A stretch of DNA of 64,000 nucleotides from Alkalicoccus luteus (GCA_052061695.1 JBPZEY010000003.1), one strand, 5' to 3'. Shown: positions 51,155 through 59,713, counted from the stretch's first letter. Made by a program: numbers and translations. Notes: a model not told the origin generated them from the letters alone.

Positions 51155-51676
51155 CTAGTATTGGAGAAAGCTTTCTATTACAACACCTTTATCATCCACG
51201 TATTCAATTTCCCAGCTTGTTGCTTCTTGGTCTTGCAGCGTTTGTAGCCAGATTGTATACCCGTTTGAGAGAGGAACGACCTCCGCCTCGCCCCCGGCAA
51301 CGAGGACTTTTTCGACATGACCGAACTGATGCTCAGGAAGCGCTCCACTTAAAAACACTTCCCCAGTCGTATGATCGACGCTCGTTGTATACGTTTCTCC
51401 CATTTCATCCTGTATACCGTATCCGGTCCATTTCCAGCCTGCATACGAGTTTTGCAGCTCCAACAGCGCAAACTCCTTGGTGCCGAGTATGACAGCATAT
51501 CCTTGATCATCGATTGCAATCATTTCTGTATCGACAACCTCAAATGTCAACTCCTCCTGAATAAACCGTTCTGTTGATGCCTCGATCGTTCGATCACCCA
51601 TGATACCGTTCATAAACATGACGACGAAAAATGCTGAAATCAATCCGAAGGGTGTAAAGAATCGGCGCTTTTGCAT
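51155..51676 (-). CDS. Membrane-anchored extracytoplasmic protein, unknown
   Basis: Protein of 173 residues with an N-terminal helix (FGLISAFFVVMFMNGIM) and a beta-rich domain: TEMIAIDDQGYAVILGTKEFALLELQNSYAGWKWTGYGIQ. GGAGAAAATGCC precedes ATG 51676. It resembles 11755-12291 in layout but no family is recognised. Confidence 0.65.
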   Translation of the reverse strand: MQKRRFFTPFGLISAFFVVMFMNGIMGDRTIEASTERFIQEELTFEVVDTEMIAIDDQGYAVILGTKEFALLELQNSYAGWKWTGYGIQDEMGETYTTSVDHTTGEVFLSGALPEHQFGHVEKVLVAGGEAEVVPLSNGYTIWLQTLQDQEATSWEIEYVDDKGVVIESFLQY

Positions 51677-51784
51677 GGCATTTTCTCCTTTTAGAATACT
51701 ATACCATAGTTATTAGTATAATTTTCCATTAATCGTGATCGCTATGCTATAGTAAATGTAGATGTCAAAAAGGATCTGGAAGCA

Positions 51785-52060
51785 ATGCCGGTAAGATGGA
51801 ACAGTCTTATTCTTTTACTCATTAGTGCTCTTATGTTCAGTGTGGCCTGGCTCTCATCTGCTCTTTATTTACCTGTCTATTTAAGCGGAAGCAGAGGCTA
51901 GGACGGAAGGTATGGATTATTTGGCACAGCGCTAACCGAAATTGGCATAATACCACTCATTCTGGCCATCTTTTTTGCGTTAGCGGCGATTGCGGACTAT
52001 GTGTATGGGTATTACAAAATCAATAAGAAAGAGGAAGACCCGGATCAAACGATTGAATGA
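51785..52060 (+). pseudogene. Small two-helix membrane protein with in-frame UAG
   Basis: A 92-codon frame from ATG 51785 to TGA 52058-52060, broken by TAG at 51899-51901 (codon 39). It reads MPVRWNSLILLLISALMFSVAWLSSALYLPVYLSGSRG, then DGRYGLFGTALTEIGIIPLILAIFFALAAIADYVYGYYKINKKEEDPDQTIE. Both halves have membrane segments. The break is one base from a sense codon. Its own hairpin (52040-52076) overlaps the end. Confidence 0.65.
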
Positions 52061-52076
52061 TTGATCCGGGCCTTTA
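52040..52076. terminator. Bidirectional terminator
   Basis: CCCGGATCAA and TTGATCCGGG arms followed by a T-rich run. Confidence 0.88.
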
Positions 52077-52298
52077 TTCGTCTCTTCTATCGAAGTGATT
52101 GGTTACCGTCGCAACCTTCTCTTCAAGCTCTTCCAACCGCACCTGCTGATTGACGAAGATAGTAGCTGTGATAGCTATGAGGACGGCAAAAATCGTAACA
52201 TTTCCCCAAAAGCTCTCCATGATAACACCTGCGAAGAAAAAGGTAGCTAAGTAGCACACTATAAGACTGACGATCAGAATTGCTCCAAAACGCTTCAT
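52074..52298 (-). CDS. Small membrane protein, 74 aa
   Basis: Two helices and then a coiled-coil tail NQQVRLEELEEKVATVTNHFDRRDE. GAAAGGAG precedes ATG 52298. Family not recognised. Confidence 0.65.
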   Translation of the reverse strand: MKRFGAILIVSLIVCYLATFFFAGVIMESFWGNVTIFAVLIAITATIFVNQQVRLEELEEKVATVTNHFDRRDE

Positions 52299-52354
52299 TG
52301 CATGCTCCTTTCAACACTAGGATCGTTTGTTCACCGGGTTCATCTCGAAGCCGC

Positions 52355-52672
52355 TCATTCAAATCGAATCTGCTGCTCGGTAACTTCGATCTCTTCTCCG
52401 CTGCTGTCCATAAAATGAACCGCAACGTCTTCATCCTCTTCCCTGGTCGCTTCCATGAACCAAAATTCGCTGCTGTGGTCAATCTTTATTTCTTCTGCTT
52501 CAATATTGGAAGCATTGATCGTGGCGGTTGTAGATGCTCCCTGCGGCAAGTCCCCGAAAAGAAAAAATGGCCCATCACTGCCTGCAGACTTCGTTCCAAT
52601 TCGACTCTCTCATTCTCCTGAGCGAAGGGTCAATTGTTGACTCCAGCCGAACCAGCTGTTCTTCATTCTCAT
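52355..52672 (-). pseudogene. Short gene with in-frame UGA, unknown
   Basis: A 106-codon frame from ATG 52672, broken by TGA at 52610-52612 (codon 21). It reads MRMKNSWFGWSQQLTLRSGE, then ESRIGTKSAGSDGPFFLFGDLPQGASTTATINASNIEAEEIKIDHSSEFWFMEATREEDEDVAVHF... to the stop at 52355. The long second half is coding in character and continuous with the first. A TTG-started piece (52549) is only the tail. Its start overlaps the upstream pseudogene stop (ATGA). Confidence 0.6.
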
Positions 52673-52879
52673 AACGGTAGCCACTCATCTATTAACACCG
52701 TCAAAGCGTGGTCATCAAACGTGAACACGCGCCCTCTCTCATAAGGCTCGCTTTCCTCTTCTACATACGCATCGACTACTCGTTCAGGCGAGCTGTAATG
52801 TAACGACAGAGTTTCGATCACCGCTACAGTACCCCCAACGATGATAAGAAACAGGGCATAAATAGCCGGATTTTCTCAT
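52669..52879 (-). pseudogene. Membrane-anchored protein with frameshift
   Basis: ATG 52879 has AAGGAG before it, then the frame breaks within an AAAA run after two codons. With one base removed it reads NPAIYALFLIIVGGTVAVIETLSLHYSSPERVVDAYVEEESEPYERGRVFTFDDHALTVLIDEWLPL to TGA 52669-52671. This is an N-terminal helix and an acidic domain. One extra A in the run explains the break. Confidence 0.6.
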
Positions 52880-52905
52880 TATGTATCACTCCTTGCCATC
52901 AGTCA

Positions 52906-53100
52906 TTACCCAATCAGCCACCGCACGCCCAGATAAATTCCGCTGCCAATGACGAAAAAAGGCACCACGACCTTCAAGCTCGTTTTAAAATGCTTGCCGA
53001 ACTTGCCCCGTTCCCGCATGTCCTTATCTGTCGCAAACTCCAGTGCCAGCCAAATGATCGTGCCAACGATAAACAATCCTGCCAGTAAGACGTCCATCAT
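52906..53100 (-). CDS. Small membrane protein, 64 aa
   Basis: Two helices with a charged loop ATDKDMRERGKFGKHFKTS. AAGGGGG precedes ATG 53100. It is 12 nt after the next small gene and in its operon. Confidence 0.65.
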   Translation of the reverse strand: MMDVLLAGLFIVGTIIWLALEFATDKDMRERGKFGKHFKTSLKVVVPFFVIGSGIYLGVRWLIG

Positions 53101-53112
53101 ATTTCCCCCTTT

Positions 53113-53274
53113 TTAACTTACAACTGCCGTTAAGAATGCGCAGACAAACCCGATTAACACGCTTTCCACTGCAAGACGGACTCTGTCTGCAGGAGGATTC
53201 GTCAACAGAAAAGAGCGGACGACTGGCCAAACGAGAACACTCACAAAAAATGCAACCAGGATCGATAGGTTCAT
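53113..53274 (-). CDS. Small membrane protein, 53 aa
   Basis: MNLSILVAFFVSVLVWPVVRSFLLTNPPADRVRLAVESVLIGFVCAFLTAVVS has two helices. Its start overlaps the HAD gene stop as ATGA, so translation is coupled. Confidence 0.6.
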   Translation of the reverse strand: MNLSILVAFFVSVLVWPVVRSFLLTNPPADRVRLAVESVLIGFVCAFLTAVVS

Positions 53275-53948
53275 GCTTCCTTATTCATCAACGTTAACAG
53301 CTCGTTCCAGGTCTGCACTTCATTATCCGGATTAATCGCCGTATCGTTGTTGAGTCGTTCAGGGTTGTACCATATTGCACGCATTCCGGCGCTTTGACTT
53401 CCGGCAATGTCTTTTTTCAGATCATCGCCGACAAAAACAGCTTCGTGCGGCTGCACATTTAACCGGGAAAGGGCATGCTGAAAAATACGTGCATCCGGCT
53501 TTTCCACGCCAGCTTCTTCGGAAATGACGACTTCATCCACGAGGCGCTCCAGCTTGGAAACAGACAGCTTTGCCTGCTGGCGTGTCGTTACGCCGTTTGT
53601 CACAATACCTGTGTGCACCTGCTGCTTCAACGTATCGAGCATATCCACCACTTCATCAGTCACGGCGTAGCAGGACGGGAAATAATCATTCCAGAACTGC
53701 TGATACTCCTGATCGTTAAAAAAATCACCCGGCGGATAGCGCTCAAAAAAGATACGCAGCACGTCTGTTTTATCTGCGTGACCGTGCCATTTTGCATCTT
53801 CCTCCTGAAACGCCTGCCACATCGCCTCCTCCTCTTTCGGCTCTTCATATCCTTTTTCCACCACCAATAAAAAGAATCGGTGCAGCGCCTCTTTTCGGCT
53901 CAGCAGCGTATCGTCCAAATCAAATAGAATTGCTTTTATTGCGGGCAT
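53271..53948 (-). CDS. HAD-family hydrolase, YjjG-like
   Basis: Protein of 225 residues. HAD motif I is FDLDDTLLSRKEAL (residues 8-21), motif II is HTGIVTNGVTTRQQ, motif III Lys is in VVISEEAGVEKPDARIF, and motif IV is VFVGDDLKKDIAGSQSAGMRAIWY. This is the YjjG/5'-nucleotidase-like subgroup that clears non-canonical nucleotides. ATG 53948 has GAGAGG nine bases upstream. It is coupled to a small membrane protein by ATGA. Confidence 0.86.
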   Translation of the reverse strand: MPAIKAILFDLDDTLLSRKEALHRFFLLVVEKGYEEPKEEEAMWQAFQEEDAKWHGHADKTDVLRIFFERYPPGDFFNDQEYQQFWNDYFPSCYAVTDEVVDMLDTLKQQVHTGIVTNGVTTRQQAKLSVSKLERLVDEVVISEEAGVEKPDARIFQHALSRLNVQPHEAVFVGDDLKKDIAGSQSAGMRAIWYNPERLNNDTAINPDNEVQTWNELLTLMNKEA

Positions 53949-53962
53949 AAGACTCATCCTCT

Positions 53963-54262
53963 CTAAAATAACGCTTCTTCTTTATCCGTAAATTCTAGCA
54001 TCCACGGCTGTACCGCAAACATCAGCACGGTCATCGCTGTTCCTGTTAATAGGTAGAACATTATGGAAACCGGAGAAACAACAAGCATAAGGAATGCTGG
54101 AATACAGAGCATCAATACGGGCGGGATGCTGCATTTAAACTGACTCTCTCTCGTTAAAAAGAGCTTTCTCCGGCAAGCAGGACAGCGTCTGCTAAACTGT
54201 AATTAAATAAGCTGGCTGTAGCTGAATGTCACCCTGCAGCAGCGGCACCTGCTACCCTTCAT
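53963..54262 (-). pseudogene. TIGR04104-like zinc-ribbon membrane protein with in-frame UAA
   Basis: A 100-codon frame from ATG 54262 to TAG 53963-53965, broken by TAA at 54203-54205 (codon 20). It reads MKGSRCRCCRVTFSYSQLI, then LQFSRRCPACRRKLFLTRESQFKCSIPPVLMLCIPAFLML... with two helices. The CxxC pairs and FSYSQLI-K-LQF pattern suggest the TIGR04104 family of zinc-ribbon membrane proteins. AAA to TAA is one base. Its start overlaps the upstream stop (ATGA). Confidence 0.65.
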
Positions 54263-54429
54263 GTTTCTTTCCTCCACTCCTGCAGGAATAACCAGCTTCC
54301 ACCTGCACAAAAAAGAAGGGCACCCAGTGGATACAAGTATGGAAGCAGCTGGTTATGAAGCCCGCCAGTTAATAAAATCGGCCCGGATAAAGCCATCAAT
54401 CCTAGTGCCAGAGCGCGATTTTTGCTCAT
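54259..54429 (-). CDS. Small membrane protein, 56 aa
   Basis: MSKNRALALGLMALSGPILLTGGLHNQLLPYLYPLGALLFCAGGSWLFLQEWRKET has two helices. GGAGGGTGATCC precedes ATG 54429. Its stop overlaps the zinc-ribbon pseudogene start (ATGA). Confidence 0.6.
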   Translation of the reverse strand: MSKNRALALGLMALSGPILLTGGLHNQLLPYLYPLGALLFCAGGSWLFLQEWRKET

Positions 54430-54469
54430 TGGATCACCCTCCTTTAACTGGTATTATTAGCTAATTATA

Positions 54470-54706
54470 TCATAAATTCCCTTTCGACTTTTGATAGGCC
54501 CGATGAAACACCGGCATCCATACGCCGATCGTGAGAAACCATAGCAGCCATTCCGGGAGCAGAGGTATAATAAGCCTGTCGGTGAGATAAACAGCGAGCA
54601 ATAAAACAACGACGGAGACATAGATGGTGTTCGTCCGACGTGAAGCAAAAACCGCTCCACCTGCATGGATCAGACAGAGAACGCCAATGAGTATTAGCAG
54701 AAACAT
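54470..54706 (-). CDS. Small membrane protein, 78 aa
   Basis: Three helices starting MFLLILIGVLCLIHAGGAVFASRRTNTIYVSVVVLLLAVYL. The start at ATG 54706 has AGGTGA upstream; ATG 54736 lacks it. No family recognised. Confidence 0.6.
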   Translation of the reverse strand: MFLLILIGVLCLIHAGGAVFASRRTNTIYVSVVVLLLAVYLTDRLIIPLLPEWLLWFLTIGVWMPVFHRAYQKSKGNL

Positions 54707-54974
54707 TCGTCTCACCTGTCTTTCACTTGTAATCATTGCTCTTTATAGAGCTACGTATCAGCGGAAGGATTCGTTTCAGTTTGTGAAAGTTCATCGTATT
54801 TCAGCATGCGAACCAGTTGTAAACATTGTTCAAATCGCACAAGGAAACAGATTAGAGATAGTTTTGTTTAGTTAGCAGTCTTGTATTATTAAAACAACCT
54901 CATAACTTTGGACGACAAACGATTAAATGGTAGAATTTAGAAAGCGACATTTCATTTAAAAGGAGTGGTACTCC

Positions 54975-55853
54975 GTGACATTAACTATAAAAAAGCCGAC
55001 CTCATTAACTGAATTAGCTGCGTTTCTCTCCACTCAAAATAGCTCGGATTTATCTCATATCGGCTATTGTGGTGAAGACAGGTTCGAAATAACCGATGCA
55101 TTACAGGATGAATTCTCCAATTCTCCTGCACTTGAATCATTTTATGCAGCTTATCAAGATGGGGTAATCGTGGCCGCCCTAGGTTTTGATATAGACGAGG
55201 ACTTTTCAGAAGCAGATGTATGGGGACCGTTTTGTATGGATCACGACTTAAATATGGCTCAGCTTCTATGGGATCGTTTGCTGGGAGAGTTTAGTACGAT
55301 TACGTGTTTTTCATTCTTCATCAATATTAAGAACTATTTTGCTAAAACATTTATCGAATCTAATCACGGTTTGCCAGACAGCATTCAACACGTTTATTTA
55401 CTCAGGCGAACGGAACAGCCGAAGCCTTCTTCTTCCTTAATAAACGTTCAGCCAATCACCGACCATTTGCACGAAAGCTTTGTCGCGCTACATGATCAAA
55501 CCTTTCCTCAAACTTATTTTGATGGTGAAACTATTTTGAAGCGCATGAACCAAAACAATTCACTATTTGTCGTAAGCGACTATAATGATTCGGTTACAGG
55601 TTATGTGTACACTGAAACCAATCCGATGCATGGTGAAGGAACCATTGAATATATTGCCGTCCACCATGATTACCGGCAGTGCGGCTATGGGGAACGCCTC
55701 CTCCGCTCGGCTTTGACCCATCACTTTCACCATCCTGATATACGTACAATTGAACTCTGCACCGCTTCTGATAACAAACCAGCTAATCATTTAGTCCGTT
55801 CTTTGGGGTTTACGTTAAAATACGAGCTGACCAGTTATACGCTATCCAAATAA
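54975..55853 (+). CDS. GNAT acetyltransferase, 292 aa
   Basis: N-terminal ~150 residues are a degenerate GNAT-like half (FYAAYQDGVIVAALGFDIDE); the C-terminal half is a full GNAT (IEYIAVHHDYRQCGYGERLLRSALTHHF and ELCTASDNKPANHLVRSLGFTLKYE). Starts at GTG 54975 after AAAGGAGTGG. Base composition is noticeably more AT-rich than the neighbours, so it may be acquired. Monocistronic. Confidence 0.82.
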   Translation: MTLTIKKPTSLTELAAFLSTQNSSDLSHIGYCGEDRFEITDALQDEFSNSPALESFYAAYQDGVIVAALGFDIDEDFSEADVWGPFCMDHDLNMAQLLWDRLLGEFSTITCFSFFINIKNYFAKTFIESNHGLPDSIQHVYLLRRTEQPKPSSSLINVQPITDHLHESFVALHDQTFPQTYFDGETILKRMNQNNSLFVVSDYNDSVTGYVYTETNPMHGEGTIEYIAVHHDYRQCGYGERLLRSALTHHFHHPDIRTIELCTASDNKPANHLVRSLGFTLKYELTSYTLSK

Positions 55854-55861
55854 AAGCGCGT

Positions 55862-55892
55862 CAAAAAAAGGAGCCTGTTCAACAGACTCCGT
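55862..55892 (-). terminator. Terminator of the 55978-56232 gene
   Basis: GGAGTCTGTT and ACAGGCTCC arms followed by a run of seven U on the minus strand. Confidence 0.75.
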
Positions 55893-55977
55893 TTGCTTAT
55901 GCGATGCAGGTCATCGTCACCTATTTCTCCACTGCATGACCACAACATTTTCATCGGACATGACTGATTCGTGCGGC

Positions 55978-56232
55978 TTACACTGCTAAAAAGGCTGCTA
56001 CACCTACGATAAGAAAAAACAGCTGCAGCACGAGTGCGATAATGCCTAATATAGAGCCTGCCTTAGCGAGAGCGGCGCCTTCTTCCGCAGAGAGAACGAT
56101 TTCTTTTTGTGCGATTCTGCAAAGCACGATTCCGATAATAGCGAGAACAATTCCAAACACCGGAACGAATACGGCAAGTAAGGAAGCGATAAATCCGATG
56201 ATCGCTTTCACATTATAAGCAGCACCTGCCAA
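55978..56232 (-). CDS. DUF4190-like membrane protein
   Basis: Protein of 84 residues with two helices: YNVKAIIGFIASLLAVFVPVFGIVLAIIGIVLCRIAQKEI and ALAKAGSILGIIALVLQLFFLIVGVAAFLAV. It starts at TTG 56232, eight bases after GGAGG; this also matches the start of its paralog at 57005-57262 (MSGERTYNVK). An earlier GTG (56241) overlaps the site. Confidence 0.7.
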   Translation of the reverse strand: MAGAAYNVKAIIGFIASLLAVFVPVFGIVLAIIGIVLCRIAQKEIVLSAEEGAALAKAGSILGIIALVLQLFFLIVGVAAFLAV

Positions 56233-56287
56233 ATGAAGCACCTCCAGTTGAAAATAGCCGACAGTTTTAACTAATTGAAGATACTAT

Positions 56288-56749
56288 TTATTTATCGATT
56301 TTTTGAATTGTCACTTTTGGGTCTCTATCTGCAATTACTTCAATGACTTCATCTACTGTAATGTACACATGATGATTTGGCTTTTTCTCTTTTGGCATGT
56401 GTATATCCACGGCATTTCTAGTCCAAGTCAACAATAAAGAATGTTTCACCTTAAAAAAGGGCCAGAATTTATCTGTTATCCCTTCTTCCTCAAGGATTTC
56501 AAAATAACCCTCCATCAGGCCAGTTCGCATGTGTTCAGGAGTTCGAACAACCGCATAAACTTCATCAAAGGGAAATAGTTGAGACTCTTCGTATTCAAAA
56601 AGGTAAGAAAAATGATTATCTTCTAAAATAATACGGAGGTTCCCTGGTCGTTCTACAGAGTGCAATTGCATAGCATCATATTCGCCATCACGATGAGTAA
56701 AGGAGATACTCATTTTGTGATCTCGAATTGGATTCCAAAAAACTAGCAT
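56288..56749 (-). CDS. Soluble protein, paralog of 50513-50956
   Basis: Protein of 153 residues, ending VIEVIADRDPKVTIQKIDK. Aligns with 50513-50956 (see there). GAAAGGTG precedes ATG 56749. It lies downstream of the DUF4190 gene at 57005-57262 and has its own upstream region. Function unknown. Confidence 0.65.
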   Translation of the reverse strand: MLVFWNPIRDHKMSISFTHRDGEYDAMQLHSVERPGNLRIILEDNHFSYLFEYEESQLFPFDEVYAVVRTPEHMRTGLMEGYFEILEEEGITDKFWPFFKVKHSLLLTWTRNAVDIHMPKEKKPNHHVYITVDEVIEVIADRDPKVTIQKIDK

Positions 56750-56840
56750 AATGATGTATCACCTTTCTTCCAAGAATTATCGATATCGAATATTCTCTTC
56801 TAAAAGAGCCACAGATAATCTTGGTTGACCTCCGCTGATG

Positions 56841-56855
56841 GACGTATATTACGTC
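56841..56855. promoter_or_regulatory. Palindrome upstream of the 56288-56749 gene
   Basis: GACGTATATTACGTC is a perfect palindrome with 6-bp arms and a 3-bp centre. It sits about 95 nt before the start; a promoter was not identified. Confidence 0.4.
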
Positions 56856-57004
56856 ATTTCACTCTGAAGTAGTTGCTTCTGCCTCTATTCATATCAACCA
56901 GTTACTTATCCATACTCCATCCTCTAAAAATCAGATCTAGCATTAGAAATTCCGCCGGTTTTATAACTAACTCTTGCAATACTTCCCTATGACGTAATCG
57001 TGAA

Positions 57005-57262
57005 TTAAAGTGTCCATATCGACATGAGGCCGGCAATGAGCAGGCCCGTATGTACAATCACGGCAGCAACACCGAGGAAAAAGCCTGTTTTTGCAAGCCC
57101 GATTCCCTGTTGATGGGACTGATCGATTTCAGCTATCGCGATTCTGGTCAGGGTGATGCCTCCAATGCCGATCGGCACACCAAAGATCGGGATAAACAAC
57201 GCGATCAGCGAGAAGCAAAATCCGATTATCGCCTTTACATTATACGTTCGTTCACCTGACAT
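57005..57262 (-). CDS. DUF4190-like membrane protein
   Basis: Protein of 85 residues, the paralog of 55978-56232: YNVKAIIGFCFSLIALFIPIFGVPIGIGGITLTRIAIAEI and GIGLAKTGFFLGVAAVIVHTGLLIAGLM. AGGAGG precedes ATG 57262. Confidence 0.7.
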   Translation of the reverse strand: MSGERTYNVKAIIGFCFSLIALFIPIFGVPIGIGGITLTRIAIAEIDQSHQQGIGLAKTGFFLGVAAVIVHTGLLIAGLMSIWTL

Positions 57263-57316
57263 CCGGCTTCCTCCTATATCTTATAGTATCTTTCCTCTTA
57301 GCCTGTTGCACGATCG

Positions 57317-57793
57317 TTAAAACCTGGAGTGGTCAGGCAGCTTTCGATCAATCAAATCAGCTGACACAGGCTGCCGATTCAATTCTCTCGCCCAGACGGA
57401 CAGCTGACCGACATGGTGAATCTCATGCGCGATAAGGTGCTGAAGAATCACGTTAACCGAATAGGAATGCTGCGTCCAAGCAGGCGAAACGATCTGGGTT
57501 AACGTTTCGTTCGTGATGCCTGTAAAAAAGCGGTTTAGTTCTTTTTGCTGACGTGCGGAAAGATCCTTCAGCTCGGCTAATGTGGAAGCGTCGTCAGCGG
57601 TAATCGGTTCGTCCGGCTTCCCTTCGATTGCCAGCACCCAGCTCTTTTCTACGTCGAGCAGATGCAGAAAGGTCCGGTAAAAGCTTCGCTGACCACCGTT
57701 ACGGAGGAGAAAAAAATCATCAGAAGACAGTTCTTCACACCACGCGAACCACTCTTCCCGCACCTGCCAGTTGTAGCTGAACAATTGCTGCAT
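57317..57793 (-). CDS. DinB-family protein
   Basis: Protein of 158 residues, four-helix DinB pattern with the metal His residues in FLHLLDVEKSWVLA (residue ~43), HLIAHEIHHVGQLSVWARELN (two His). The start is ATG 57793 with AGGAGGCG upstream; longer frames at 57844 overlap the NUDIX gene. Members are thiol- or metal-dependent enzymes. It follows the NUDIX gene by 16 nt. Confidence 0.85.
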   Translation of the reverse strand: MQQLFSYNWQVREEWFAWCEELSSDDFFLLRNGGQRSFYRTFLHLLDVEKSWVLAIEGKPDEPITADDASTLAELKDLSARQQKELNRFFTGITNETLTQIVSPAWTQHSYSVNVILQHLIAHEIHHVGQLSVWARELNRQPVSADLIDRKLPDHSRF

Positions 57794-57809
57794 ACCCGTC
57801 GCCTCCTGT

Positions 57810-58280
57810 TTATTTACCGAATCGCTCCTTAATGGTTTTCCCATAATCCCGTATAATCATCTCTGCTCGCTTGTCGATTATTGAAGGCAGCCGTTGAAGT
57901 GAGAAATACGCGAGCTCTATGCTTTCCAGTTGATCTGGTGTCTCCTCTCCTTGTACTCCTTGAGCGAGATAAAGACTGATCACATTATATACCTCATCCC
58001 CATTTGGATACGTAAAATATAGCTCCGCTCCCGATAAAACACCTATTTGTTCTAATGACCCAGCAGTCAGTCCTGTTTCCTCCAATAATTCTCGAGCTGC
58101 TGTTTGCTCAAGGCTCTCGCCAGGTTCCATAGCACCGCCGGGAAAACCCCATTCCTTCGTATCTGAACGGTGCTGGAAGAGAAGTTCATGATTGTCATTT
58201 AAAACGATCACCGTTGCTCCAGTTACAATAAGCGGTTTACTCCCAACAAATTGCCTTAATTCCTGCACGTAATTAGTCAT
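57810..58280 (-). CDS. NUDIX hydrolase
   Basis: Protein of 156 residues with a complete Nudix box: GAMEPGESLEQTAARELLEETGL (GX5EX7REUXEEXGU, residues about 47-69). Hydrolyses a nucleoside diphosphate linked compound. Upstream of the DinB gene in the same direction. Confidence 0.9.
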   Translation of the reverse strand: MTNYVQELRQFVGSKPLIVTGATVIVLNDNHELLFQHRSDTKEWGFPGGAMEPGESLEQTAARELLEETGLTAGSLEQIGVLSGAELYFTYPNGDEVYNVISLYLAQGVQGEETPDQLESIELAYFSLQRLPSIIDKRAEMIIRDYGKTIKERFGK

Positions 58281-58556
58281 AGGATCCCCTCGTCTCAGTT
58301 AAAGATTCTAAAGAAGTTGGGCGCGTATTACTCTCTTGAATGTTGATTGAAGTATCTACAAGATCGTCTGCGTTATGATAATGATTTCTTCAGATTGCTT
58401 TCTGAATAAAAAAGTAAGCCGTATGCTCCAATAACCTTCGAAAATGCCGAATATGAGGCTGGTTTACGATTCATTATTTACATTATCTTCTATTTCACGA
58501 GTGGATGCAATTCCATGTCTTGTAATGCTCTAGCTGCCGGTGTATGAACTCAAACT
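58281..58556. other. Intergenic region
   Basis: No gene or RNA is seen. Around 58376-58390 there is a weak Fur-like string (TGATAATGATTTCTT), not supported by a promoter. Confidence 0.4.
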
Positions 58557-58596
58557 AAAACGGAACGGAGCCTTCCTCAGACTCCGTTCCGTTTTA
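58557..58596. terminator. Terminator
   Basis: AAAACGGAACGGAG and CTCCGTTCCGTTTT arms; both directions have U-runs. Confidence 0.9.
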
Positions 58597-58842
58597 CGGT
58601 CGTTTACTCATGCGCAAGTATTTATCGTACAATGCCTCGGCTCTCTTGATGTCATTCTTTGAGTGAGCAATGGGACTGGATTGATGTCTGCGTCGGATTA
58701 ACTCTTCCTCAGTCGGCTTTCGATTTTCGTCTAGAAACGGATAGCCCCAGCTGTCCTGCGCTTCGATTTTGGCCACGCTCTTACGCGGATTCGACCAGTA
58801 CAGCAGCATGAGCGACAGCTCTTTCATACCGTAATAAAACAT
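58594..58842 (-). CDS. Small protein, unknown
   Basis: Protein of 82 residues: hydrophobic N-terminal part (MFYYGMKELSLMLLYWSNPRK) then a charged tail (KPTEEELIRRRHQSSPIAHSKNDIKRAEALYDKYLRMSKRP). GGAGGG precedes ATG 58842. Confidence 0.6.
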   Translation of the reverse strand: MFYYGMKELSLMLLYWSNPRKSVAKIEAQDSWGYPFLDENRKPTEEELIRRRHQSSPIAHSKNDIKRAEALYDKYLRMSKRP

Positions 58843-59024
58843 GCATCTTCCCTCCTTACCTCCTTATACCCGATTTTTCGCGACGCGCACCCTTCCATTA
58901 CATTTTTGCTTTTCTCTCACCGAATAGGGCAAGTTTTTTCTGGAGACTGGAAACAATTCATTCCATTCCTCATGTAAGCTATACTAAAGAATACCAGCAG
59001 CTTACTGAGAAGGAGATGAATGTA

Positions 59025-59480
59025 TTGACGCAATGGTCGAGTACGGTACACATCCTCGCTCCGATTGAGCAGGTATGGACGTTATTTGACGGCACGCTTG
59101 CTCATACGCAAAAAATAATGCCGCAGGTCGAAGCAAATGAGCCGGTCACGATCACAGATGAAAAAGTCGGAAGCGTTTACCGGCAGACGTATCGGGAAGG
59201 CAGACGAACGGAAACGTATGAGGTTGAAACAATTGCGTACTGTGATCTGCCGGGTCAAAAGCAGCTTCGCGTCAGCTTTACTCTTGCGAATATGTTTGAT
59301 ATTACAGCCGATTACACATTGATTCGGCATACAGCCTCGTCTACTATTTTCCGGTATACGGTGACGAATCGGCCTACAAACCCGATATTGAGATGGATGC
59401 TTTTGTTTGCGAGTGATAAAACTGTCAAAGCGTTTACCCAACGAGTAAAGCTAGTGGCAGAATCAAAAGGTGGTGATTAA
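59025..59480 (+). CDS. SRPBCC-family protein
   Basis: Protein of 151 residues, START-like ligand-binding fold: STVHILAPIEQVWTLFDGTLAHTQKIMPQVEANEPVTITDEKVGSVYRQTYREGRRTETYEVETIAY. The start is probably TTG 59025, nine bases after AAGGAG; ATG 59016 abuts it. It is followed after 1 nt by the HhH gene. Confidence 0.82.
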   Translation: MTQWSSTVHILAPIEQVWTLFDGTLAHTQKIMPQVEANEPVTITDEKVGSVYRQTYREGRRTETYEVETIAYCDLPGQKQLRVSFTLANMFDITADYTLIRHTASSTIFRYTVTNRPTNPILRWMLLFASDKTVKAFTQRVKLVAESKGGD

Positions 59481-59481
59481 C

Positions 59482-59694
59482 GTGACAAATGCCAATGACA
59501 AACAGGCTTTTCTCATGAAACTGAGCGGTCCGGCAAGAAGCGCCCTCCTGCATGAAAACATTACCTCACTGGAGACGCTCGCTGCTTATTCTGAAAAAGA
59601 GATTCTAGACTTACACGGGGTGGGGCCGGCGTCGATTCCGACGATGAAAAAACTACTTGCGGAAGAAGGGTACTCCTTTAAACAGCAAGGATAA
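59482..59694 (+). CDS. Helix-hairpin-helix protein
   Basis: Protein of 70 residues. LLHENITSLETLAAYSEKEILDLHGVGPASIPTMKKLLAEEGYSF is the HhH/alpha-CTD-like pattern, which binds DNA or mediates protein contact. It starts at GTG 59482 with AGGTGGTGA upstream. Coupled to the SRPBCC gene. Confidence 0.75.
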   Translation: MTNANDKQAFLMKLSGPARSALLHENITSLETLAAYSEKEILDLHGVGPASIPTMKKLLAEEGYSFKQQG

Positions 59695-59713
59695 AAAAGA
59701 TTCCTGCTAGACT

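Noticed and set aside
58376..58390. Fur box upstream of the NUDIX gene
   Set aside because: Only a partial match, about 100 nt from the start and without a promoter.
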